A DNA stretch of 64,000 nt. It comes from Tubulanus polymorphus (lineage: Eukaryota > Nemertea > Palaeonemertea > Tubulaniformes > Tubulanidae). Positions 12,901-24,900 of this stretch are shown here, in pieces. Position 1 is the first letter of the stretch. Each line of letters opens with the position of its first letter. The notes beneath the pieces were generated by a model. It worked only from the letters and a program-made list of their open reading frames with translations, did not search any database and had not been told where the DNA came from. Made by a program: the position numbers and the translations under genes. Where the stretch lies: positions 9,356,275 through 9,420,274 of the forward strand of contig NC_134032.1 of NCBI RefSeq assembly GCF_964204645.1, read 5' to 3'.

Positions 12901-15900
12901 ACAGCTCTTGAGTGAGAGTATAATATTATTACATAATCAACAACTTTTTATTCTTTTTATTTACCAAACTATGATGAAGTATGTACATGTCCTTATACAT
13001 ATTCTAGTCAGGAGAATAAATGTTTATCGTAAATCTTATCTTATGGCTCGGGTGTCCTCCTCAAATATGTAAAATTTCCAATTAATATGTAGGCCTATTT
13101 TTTCATCCAATTTTTCTGTAGTTATACCTTTGTTGTTTTCATATTTGAGAAATAATTTTATCTAATAGATTTCAATGAAAATGAAATCGTAAAACAATTG
13201 AAAATTAGAGAAATCGACAAAATTTGCATCTAAAACCTAGAAATTGTTTTTTAAGATGTGATCTGATGCACCAAATGGTTCACGAAACTTACCGTTCGAG
13301 TTTGCGAGTTTCCTCCCACGCTATGCGCGAATTGTTCCCGGTTAACGGGGGCAGAGATGACGACCTCTCAGATTCAGCTACCGCAGGAAGAAGAAAAATG
13401 AAAAAAGAAAAGAAAAAATACTTGAAAATATCATGAATTCGCTGCGATCGGAGGGTAATTTGTAAATGTAGACGGCGTTGTTACCTGTCTGTTCTGATTG
13501 TTGCGAGTCTTCGTGTCGCCGTGGTAACAAGGGAGCTTGACGGGCGGGAAGACTGTCGAAGAGAAAAAAGTAGAAATTTAAAAGCTTCGAAAAATTAAAT
13601 GACTACCATGTTTAGGGTAGACGCCATAGGACCGATAGATTTATTCGCAACAACAGTTCGTCATCACTAGGGCCTAGTTTTGTAGACTGGTATTAACTTT
13701 CACCCGGGGACTAACTCAATTCATTTTCAATTTAGTGAACCCCTACGTTAAAGATAGTGCCAGTCTATAAAACGGGCCCCAGAAGTTTGAAAATGTTCAA
13801 AAATTCACGTGATAACCATACGGCTCAGCGGCAAGATTGTCGAGCCTACTGAGAATGATCGTTTCATTAACCGTACATCCATTTCAAGAAATACATTTTT
13901 CACAGTCTTTCCCAGAGACACTTGTGAGACTTGCACGAGTCGATCAAATTTTTTGAGTGCCCTTTTTCATTTTGTCAACAAACAAAAAATCGGTGCAATT
14001 CAGTGCGGGAATACCCTTAATGATGCCTTTTTTGGACATCCTGTTAGAATTGACAAAATTGAAAAAAGTTTCCAATGCAGAACAGCTGGGGATGTTTGGT
14101 TTGATTAGCCCCTTGCCTTTTTGGACATCAAAATGCTCTTTTGGGGATGTGACAAGTTCATTAAAGTCCCCGGACGCGCCCCTGTCTTCGCAAATAGTAA
14201 ATTCATTAAAAACAATGACTCTTCGCATGACTCACTATTAGCATTAACATAACGACTCATTCAGTCGTAATGCAAAAACTTAATTCCGATCGATAAAATG
14301 AAATATACTACAAATGATTTCCATATGGATGCTATCAATAGCCGAATTCATAAATCCTAAATTCATTCGAATCAAAAATAGCTCGGGATCGAGTTCCACA
14401 AACGGCTAGTTCGAGAGTCGCGATATTTTTGAATCGAATCAAGTGGTCTTAAATCGCGAGTTGAATCAAACACAATCGCACGACAGCAGAACTGGGACCT
14501 GAATAGTTTCAATTGTTTTCTATTTATAGTACGCCCAACCCAAGGCAGACGGCGTCTCTATTTATAGTACACCCAACCCAATCGACAGACGTGAGACAAG
14601 TGTCGAGTTTCATTGTTAAACTCGCGACAAAGCGCACACTTTTTCCTCAAACTGCAAATAAAAGCTTCGCAATATCTATACGAAATTTATGAATAACTGT
14701 GTGCCGCCAACAGACGGGGGCTACTCGAATACTAGTATAGCGCGTACCAACAAATCGGGTTGAGTCTGGACAGACGGTGCATCGCCGGGCGGACATCTTA
14801 AAACCTGAAATCCCTGCTTCAGCACCATCTACGATGGAGATGTTTAGTCAGACCGAACGGCCGGTAGATGTCGCTACCATCCGGAGCAGAGCAGACGTCT
14901 CGCAAAAATCAATACTCGGTGCGATCTACTACACTGTGATTGAGACATTAGTTACACTAGTGGCTGGCAGTTGTCACTACCATCTAGAGACACTTTCAGT
15001 TAGATACAAATGATAGAATATGCTCGCTGTGTCATGGTTTAGGCGATGAAACACATTTCATTGTTGACTGCGCCCTACTGAATGAAATCCGTGAAAACCG
15101 TTTGAATTTAAAAACTTTTCGTGTCCTTGATATTTCAAAATGTCCAACATTGCAATTAGCTAAGTTCATCAAATCCAACACTTTAATACATACCCGGTAG
15201 TTAACATATTGTAAATGGTGTACGTGTTATTAAAAAAAGTTTATATTTTCTGTTGTTTTGTAAATATTGTTTATATATATTTCATAGTCTCTGTCCACGC
15301 ACCATGGAAATGGTCGGAGTAATAAATAGATTCCTAATCCCTTATCTCAAATAGATACCGGGCGCGTCTATTCAGAACAACAAAACTGGTTTTTATTGAA
15401 ACTTTCGATGAAAGAGTCCTTTGATAACCGGGTTTTAAATCACAAATCTGAAGTAAGGGCCCTATTTTTTTGTTAAAACCATTTAAAGATCGCTATTGTG
15501 AAAACTCACGAGCCACATTTAACAATAAACTGTATTGGAATACAAGAAATAATAATAATAACAAATTCTAATTTCTCCTAAATTCAGAGAAATAACCTGA
15601 ATAAAACTACTGATAAGATCACTGCTTCAGAATTTGCAGCCCATAACTAAAGATCCTGGTTTCCTTTTATCAGATTCAAACTTAAGACCCTATCAAAACT
15701 GGTTTTGCATAAAAAAACTTAATTTTTGAATTTTTCTTTGCGATCTTTAAACGAGCTTTTTCTTGGAAAAAGAGGTCGTTGTCCTAATATTGTTTGAGGT
15801 GGTTAGAAAAAAACTGGCCCAAAAATAGAAACCCGACTTAGCGTATCGACATTGTATAAGACATTTGGCCACGATGAACTTATATTCAAAATATTACATT

Positions 15901-18900
15901 ATCTCTAATGAGTTAACCATTATTTCGATGAATGTTTCAACTACTAATTCATTAATTTCTCACTCGCCAGACCTAATCCACTATGGCCACTTTTTCTGGC
16001 TTGCTTTTTTCCCTGTCTATTCCCTGATATGCAAATTGTTTTTCCTGACTTGATCCGATAAGAATCAAATCAATTAGCCCAGCCATATACGTAAAACATA
16101 GACGGAAACTGATTGATTTTAAGCGCGATCTAGCTACCCCTACAAATTTCCCTCACTTTTCCCAGATTCTTAGCTATTGTACAAAATCCCCGACTATTCT
16201 CGGACTTTTTTCAAAGAAAAGAAAATTTCCTGACTTTTTTTCCTGATTTCCACATAAGCGGCGCGCCCTGTGAATCATTGCAACTGAAATTATGCCTCGA
16301 CAGCATCCGATTTTCTCAAAGGGGTTTAAAGCTAAATGCAGATTAAAAACCTACCCGGTTTTGTTAATCTCGTTGTCGCTAGAATTCGGCGACGTATCGA
16401 ATTTCTGGAAGCTTTTTTTCGTCGCGTTGCTGATCTGCACCGGCGACACAGCGCTCAGCTTCTTAGCCGTCATCGGGCGTCCTTGAAAAAACAACAATAT
16501 TTACAAAACATTTACAGAATATTCATGAAATATTTATAGAATATTTGCGAAAATATTTGAACGGTTACAAAATATTTACAGAATTTTGTGAAATATTTGA
16601 AAAATATCCAGAAAATTTACGATATATTTCTTTTTTTATTTATTAAATATCTATAAAACATTTACTAGATATTCTAAAAATGTTTATGAAAATTATTGAC
16701 AAATAAATATCTAGAATTCAATCACATTTTGTCCTAGTTTCAACTCAGATATTGCCCACAAATCAGGCTAATTTTCATTTTTCGAAAAAGACCAGAAATG
16801 AAGACTGTCCAATTCCGTACCGCGCTCAAGTCAGAGAAGATCCGTCTCGGGCACAGAATACTGCGACATCCAACACGGATATCACTTTCGAATGGGACGA
16901 ATTTACGCTTTTTTCAAAGAGATCCAACTAGAGCGGAGCCTACCGTACCGTTCCACTCAGACATCACTCTCGCGTCAAAAAATTGAGCGAGGGTTTAGAT
17001 TTTTCGTTCTAGGAATACAAACTTACCGTCTGTTTGGTCGTTATCTAGGGTCGGTTGAGGTGAACCGTTACGCTTAACGCAATCGGCTTTCTGAACTTCG
17101 CACAAATAGAATAAATCAGCTAGGAATGTTACCAGGTTTACCTAGAAAACGACAAAAACGAATTTAAAGCGAAATCTAACTTCGGACTTCGGAATGAGCA
17201 AATTCAGTCAACATCTATTCTTACAAGCTGTTACAAGTTGCTAGAAATAACAAGTGTTACGCACTTCTTTCTAGTGAGGCCACTATGTTTTTCAATTCTT
17301 TTCTAGTGGGTCCACTATATTTTTCAAATTCTTTTCTAGTGAAGCAACTATGTTTTTCAAATTCTTTCTTAGTGGGTACACTATGTTTTTCAAATTCTTG
17401 CTAGTGGGTCCACTGTTTTTCTTATTCTTTTCTAGTGGGTCCACTATGCTTTTCAAATTCTTTTCTAGTGGGTCCACTATGTTCTTCAAATACTTTTCTA
17501 GTGAAGCAACTATGTTTTTCAAATTCTTTTCTAGTGGGTCCACTATGTTCTTCAAATTCTTTTCTAGTGAAGCAACTATGTTTTTCAAATTCTTTTCTAG
17601 TGGGTCCACTATGTTCTTCAAATTCTTTTCTAGTGGGTCCACTATGCTTTTCAAATTCTTTCTTAGTGGGTCCACTATGTTTTTCAAATTCTTGCTAATG
17701 GGTCTATTGTTTTTCAAATTCTTTTCTAGTGGGTCCACTATGCTTTTCAAATTCTTTTCTAGTGGGTCCACTATATTTTTCAAATTCTTTTTTAGTGGAT
17801 CCACTATGCTTTTCTAATTCTTTTCTAGCAAGCCCACTATGTTTTTCGAACTCTTCTAGAGAGCCCACTTCATTTTTCGAACTCTATCTCATGGAGCCTA
17901 CGCTATTTTTACCTAAAATCTCTATTTCAGGGAGCCTAGTATATTTCTCGAAGTCTATTTCAAGGTGTCGACTGCATTGCAAAAGCTTTTTTTTACTGAC
18001 CTTCATAATCGATGGTAGAAACAACAGATCTTCGGGCGTTGTGTGAAAGATTTGTTGTTTGAATTGAGTATCACAGATAGTTTTCACTAGATTAAAATTG
18101 TGCATCGCATCTGCTATACCGACCACCTTCTCTAATACTATTCCTGAAAAAAGTGCAAAATTTTTCGTAAGGAAATCTTTTTCAAGCAAATGGAAAAAAA
18201 ATTACGATTTCGACACCGAAATTTGCCAGAGTAGACTTGAGTTGAGGATGAAAATTATACTTGTATTTCTAAAAAAACATAGGAGACTAGATTTTCAAAT
18301 TACAGTGCCAGACAGCAGTCGGATTTACAAAATTCGTTCATTTCAATTTTCAACTTTCAGCCCAAGGGATCCAAGGGGAACGTAGAAGGGGTGCACATCC
18401 CGTAACACATCCCGTGATACAGTAGTTGATGTCCTACTGCACACTAGCAACACCTGGTGGATCCTCACTTGCCACAAGTAGAATCCTCTTTTGCAAGAGT
18501 AAGCAATGTCTTACTGCGCACTAGCGACACTAGTGGATTCTAACAACTAGAGGGCGCTGAACTTCTTTACCACAACATTGAAATTAAACTCGGATTAAAT
18601 TTACAATTCATGAATTTAATCCGAGCTACTAGAGGAACTTTTAATCCGGGAATTGTAATTCGTAAACCTGAATACTGGCTGCAGATTATCTCACACCTGG
18701 CATATCCTTTAATCCATCGAAATCCCGAAAATTCCTTTCTAAGTGTGGATTAGTCCTAGGCGAAAAGCGGTACGTACGGGAATTTGACTACTTATCCGTA
18801 AATCTTGGACCGCAGCGGATATCGGCGCTGTCGGGCGTGATGAATGCGAAGTTAATTCGACGATCGAAGCAGATTCTTATAAAACGCTGTCAAATTTTAC

Positions 18901-21900
18901 GAAACCGACAACGCTTAATTCAGCTTCCTGAGAGTCAGTCGTATTAAAGGTAAGCAACGCTGTCATATAGGCTCAGAGACGGCGGTTCCTTGAGTAAGAC
19001 CTCTGTCACAAGGGTTCGGTTTCAAAGACTGGTATTATCTTTAACTCGGGGCCTAACTTTTGAAGTGAAAATGAATTTAGCTCTGTGGTTAGAATTAATA
19101 CCAGTCCGTAAATTCGATAATTCTTATCGAGGACTGCATCATTATATAAAACCCTATAAAAAACCCACAGTAGATACTTAGAAAAGTTTATTTACTAACA
19201 GTTTCGGGGTTACTTCTAAACCCCATCATCAGAGAAACTAAAACATTTTAGTTTCTCAGATGATGGGGTTTAGAAGTAACCCCGAAACTGTTAAAAAATA
19301 AACTTTTCTACATATCTACTGCGGGTTTTTATTTGTTAACTCTACACTGAGATTAATACCAGTTCACTATAGTCATTATATAGGGCCTAACCTATTGTCT
19401 CGTGAGTCAAAGTTGGCTGCGTAGCAATCTCGGGTTCTCAGTCACGGTCTCGGGTTCTCAGACGTGCGTTGAATTTGAATCATTATGGAAGCTCGAGAAC
19501 CGCTCCGCGCTTAAGCGAAATTTATACCTCTTCGACTTTTCAGCACACGCAAAATTGACGATGAAATTCGCACTGTCCGTTTTGATTCTGGCGTTCGCCG
19601 TCGCGATGGCAGCAACGATGACGACCAACGAGGTGGACGCCGACGTCGAGTTGTTTGCGCGCGACTTGATCGCGCAAGAGGCGACGAGCAACGAGATGGC
19701 CGACCGAGTCGACGAGCTGCTGCGCGAACGTCGCGCCTGGTGGAACTGGAAGAAATTCTGGGAAATCGTCAAGAAAGTCATCATTTTCATCGTCGATAAC
19801 TTCCTGAAGAAAGACGGCCGAGACGACCCGGCGGTCGCCAGTCGCAAACGCGCCGAAATCCAGAATCTGCTTCGATCGTGCGGAAAATCGTGCACCGCCA
19901 ACGTATATCGTTACGCGTTGAATTTCTTGAAACGCAACAAAGCGAACAATAGCAGAAATGTAGCTAAACTTAGAGAGCTGTTGGGATGAGCGGTTAGAGG
20001 GAGAATGCGGCGGAGAGGGTTACTACGAAAAAATTATAATTTCACAACTCAGCAGGCCCTTTGTTTCTCCTGCATTCTTGACGAAATGTCTGTCGACATA
20101 TACACATATACTGTATCCCAGTATTAGAAATACGTAGAATAAAATCATATTAAACAATAACGCTAATTTTTTCCTGTTTTCTTCGAGTACCGCCACCAGA
20201 TGGCGTGACTAACGGCTCATCGGTTCTATGCGGCAATGCGAACTGAATCCTCCATTGCACAGTAGTTGACTGCCTACTTCACACCAGCGAACACCTGGCG
20301 GTTCATAACTTGTCACAAGTGGTGTCTACTGACCACTATGATTACCACAATAGTTAATATTCCGCTGCATGCTAGCACACCCGGTGGATCCTCACCCGCC
20401 ACAAGTGGAATCCTCTATTGCAACAGTAGCTGATGTGTAGTAGCAACACCTGGTGCATCCTCACTCACCACAAGTGGAATTCTCCATTGCGAAAGAATTT
20501 GATGGCCTACTACACACTAGCGACACCTTGTGGATGTTCGACTGCCACGGTAGCATTACTGGGATGCCTTAATAATAGATAGTCCCGAATGTCTTTACTT
20601 ACGTTCGATTTTCAAGGCGTCGGGAACGTAGAAATGCAACAATACGGCCAGACAGCAACCGTCGCTAACGTCCTTCAGATCTTCCATCTCCGGCACGACT
20701 GGTCGCCGCGACGACGAGGCGTTTGTCCATTGTTTCAGCAAACGCGTTTTAACCGTTTGACAAACTTTATTCGCCCAGAACAATAGCGCGTCCTCGGCAT
20801 CGTAGGGCAGTTCGCTACTCGCGTTCATGCTCGTGAATTTACTAGAAAAACAAACAGCAACAGTGTTCTAAATTTTTCTATGTCAGTCGATAGAATTAAT
20901 AGTTTTTAAGATCCCGAACTCAGTTCCGCAGTTGGTTCACAGTTCAGCTTCAACTTTGTTAAACAATTGGAAAAAGACTCATTTTAACCCCGAAGCTAAC
21001 CTTATCAAACCTGCCTTACAACTGAGGTTGGAACTAACTAACGATAGTCCAGTTTACTAGATCTTTTTTTTCAACTTTTTCAGGGAAATGTATCCAGGAT
21101 CTGCAAGATCAGCGTTTTCTTTATGCTAAATCTAACAAATGCAAACTGGGTCCGAGATCTCGTAGTTGGCCTCCCAATAAGTGCCCATTGAAACTTGAAA
21201 ACTGTTAGAACCCCTGTTCAACAACGCCAATGCCCGTCAGGGGCTGCACTTACCGGACCGATTGAACGACTTTTTCTATAGATACGGACTGCGCGATACT
21301 GGCTTTCATCAGGGCATCAATCATAGCCATATGAGCTGACTGGAAAATTATCAATTATTAAATGAGACAAAAACATCAAAAACCACATGTGAAATAAATG
21401 ACTATTTATTCTGTTTACTCCTTGCAATTAGAATAATCATTCCCATGACCGAGGACTGAATGTGATATGTAAAGCAAGCAACGATTTCATGAATTACAGT
21501 AAGCCCATGCGTGGTTTAAAATCGAACTAGGGCTATGTATGAAAGTACGTACATAAGATATTCTTATTTTACACATTTACAAGTGACAAGATGCATGCAA
21601 CCCCCTATCTTTAAGTGGGCCAATTACTAATTCACAAACAACGGTATGTTCGCAGTCTAGAATAGACCTAAGTCACGTAAAGTCTGTTTTACGAAGACAT
21701 GATTGCATGCAAAGCCCATAAACCTCTTACAGGGTAGCCACTTTTCAATTAACACAGTCATATATAGATGGGGTAAGTATTTGATTTTATGAAATTTTCC
21801 CTGATTTTTAAGTTTTTTTTTGGACAAAATTCCCCGACTATTCCCTGATTTCCTGGTAAGAGTGGCTTCCCTGTGTTATGACACTGGCCAGTGCCACAGT

Positions 21901-24900
21901 TCTGGCAACTGCGGAAACTTGGCCGTTCATTCCAAATCCTTCTTTCGATCGAAACATTTTCGCAGGTGGAAGAAATTTTCAAATCGAAAAATAATTTTTC
22001 ACATTGCCGACACCGAAGATTTCAGGATTACAGGATGAGAAATATTCACTCAGTTCCTGTGACGACGATTAACAAACGACGAAACGAACGACGCTACAAT
22101 CACCGAGACCTATAGTGCCTCCACCTAGCGACGGTCGGATGACCTACTTACCAGATTAAACGGGGCTTTTTTCATGGATATGAGAACACCCGGCTGATTA
22201 ACAGGCGGACCACTGACCTAGATATAGTAACATGTATTTTACAGGTTCATGTTACGTATTAGTTGTTTGAAAGGTGGACGGAAGCACCTGTCAAACATGT
22301 TAAGATATTAGTTACTAACAATACACCGCACTGCGGTGTAGATGCCGTAAATTGGTATGCCAACAATACACCGCACTGCGGTGTAGATGCCCTAAAGTGG
22401 TATGCCCGATATTCAACGCACCGGGGTGGAATTTCTTTAGATTTTCAAATCATCTCCAGGGGACACGTGTCGCAATAGCGCAGCAAAGTCTGTAGGAGTC
22501 TGTAACCTCACGCCTGACTATTGCCGATCTTTTTAACTTTGTTTTCAGAGTCATCATTCTAATAAGCCCCGCAGTCTACTGATGATTTTACTTTTCTCAA
22601 AAAATTTCTACCCGAAATCGTCGGTAAAATCGCCCAGTGTGTCCGGGCAATCGCCTTTGGCGATTTAGTCGGCCGACGAGATCGCCTGAGTCCAACATGT
22701 TGGATTTCGTCACTGGTGACAGAATGGCTCAGTGTGTCAGGGGACGGCGATCAGTCGCCTCGAGCGCTGTATTAACCAGCCAATCACGGCTCTTCGACGT
22801 GGTTCACGTGATAGCAAAATGGCGACCTCCACCCGAGTTCCGCGTGTCTTCGGCTTTAAACGAGATTTTTCACCGTCGGGAATAGATGAGATATAAGGGA
22901 CAGGGGTACGTACCATTCTGAAAGGGGCTGTGTGCATCAGGGCCGTCTCGGTGACGGCCGAATCGTTTTCGTCTTCGACGTAGATTCCTTTCCGCGACAG
23001 ACTCTGTATCACGCCGGAATGTCCTACGAGCGAAAGAAAAAAAATCATTAAACCTAGGATTAAATATTTTTCGATCTCCTATGCAGAATAACCGGACCCA
23101 GTAAGGATTAAGACATCGGAGGTAAACAAATTTTCACCCTCGAAGTGTAAGTCCAGTGTCACAGTAAATATGATGATGAAACAGCGAGCTGCCAACCTCT
23201 GAAGAGTGCTATCAGTTACGAATTGAATTCCTTTCATTAACATTTCATTCAGATTTGAAAGAAATGTTCGAATAAATCAATTATCAACAGTAAGACCCTC
23301 GGTAACATCTTTCATATTTCTGCACGCATCAAACAAATCGCATCAGTATTTCTAGTTTTAAGATGCAAGTGCAAAATACTGAAAATCAGGAACAGTTGGC
23401 AGCTCTGGATGAATTCCAGTAAGATCATCAAATCTCTGGACTCCTGTAGAACTGGGTACTTTTCTACATCTAAAAAGTTCAACACACCTGCGGCATAAGT
23501 TGGGATACAAGCGGAGCCAGGGAAGGGTCGAAAAAGAGGTACTTGGTTAATTTTTGACGGTACTTTTTTCCACAACCGGGAAACTACTTCTAAAAAGGCG
23601 GCAACCCAGACTTGGGATGAATAATCTAGTTTATTAATACGCATGCAGATACGAATAAATAATGCTTTTTAGGACGGGAACACACCCAAGTTTTCAACGC
23701 ATATACACAGAAAATGTCCTTGCACAAAATACATTTATTAACAGAAATTTTTTTCGTGCAAATTCAAGATTCAACAAAATTTGCCACGGAAAGCACAACA
23801 TTAATGGAAAAAAAATATTCTAAACGTCTAACAACAAACTTAAAAATACTTCGGAAAAATGATATGCACCATTCCGACGGGAAGGGGGAAACATACCTTT
23901 TTCTATTGACGCCGAAATTATCGAAAATCCATGCAAAATAATAACAACGTTTTAAAATACACTGAATACACCGATTCGAAATTGTTGAGAATTTTGTCGA
24001 AAAAGCCACATTTACGAGGGTTTAGCTTCTAGATGGTTTAAGCCTGTTTTCAAAGCTACGGATAGGCCCTTTTCTCGGAGCTGCCCATTTTATGTAAAAA
24101 AAATATGCATGAACACTGGCCACCGGGGCTGGTTCCATAGTAGAGACTTTGGTCAAAAAGTGATCTTAGATATTAAGTTGCTAGATTGGCTATAGATCTG
24201 AAATGAGCTTAGACTGGTATTAAGTTCAAGCCATGACCATGGAACCAGCCCCTAATCTATAACATTCAAGTCTAGTCCAGCGCACTTCTCTTCTATGCTG
24301 ATCAATAGCCAGAAAAATGCATTAGAACATAATGAAATTTCAAAATTTTGAGAAACTTTGTCTCTTGTCGTAGGACATGGCCGTTCTTTAAGTTTATGCC
24401 TTTTCATTTGATTGCGCTATTAACCATAATCATTTAGTGGCCCTGGATCAACCCCTGAGCAGGGCCGGAGATTGAGTTCATCTTGCCCACGCCCTGGGAA
24501 CGGGGGTTGTATTATGAATACCTACCGTGCCATTTAGCCGGAGATTCTTGGAATATATTCGCGCAGGCCGAACAGTACAGTTCACCGGATGTCATCAAAT
24601 TCATCAACTGCGGTTTAACGTACCACGCGCCCTAAAAAATACATAAATACGGTTAGCGAAAACAATACCAAATATAGCTGCAAAGCAGCGATAACGGGTT
24701 TTCTGTATAGCTGCACCCTCCGCAAGGGACTTAGAGATTGAAAACAAAATTCATCGTCGAGGATTCGAACTAGATATCAAAGGCCTAGGTAACTGGACTG
24801 AATGCAGGATGTTACTGGTAAAGATGCCACCCTGATTCGGATATTCTTGGAGCCATCCACTTTCTTCGACTCATCAATGAGATGAATCTCAAGGCCGTCA

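Larger units (their letters stand above)
18905..19543 (+). other. 5'UTR exon and intron of the secreted-peptide gene
   Basis: The non-coding exon 1 runs from about 18905 to 18949 (AAAG, then GTAAGC). The intron ends at CTCTTCGACTTTTCAG (19543), 17 bases before the ATG. It has swallowed a MITE and a foldback element. The transcription start is inferred from the TATA box and the donor, not seen directly. Confidence 0.55.

Noticed and set aside
17292..17817. Long open frames on both strands (up to 170 residues) made of DPLEKNLKNIV or SGSTMFFKFF repeats
   Set aside because: They are translations of the 33-bp minisatellite, whose unit is a multiple of three; no start context, domain or splice support.
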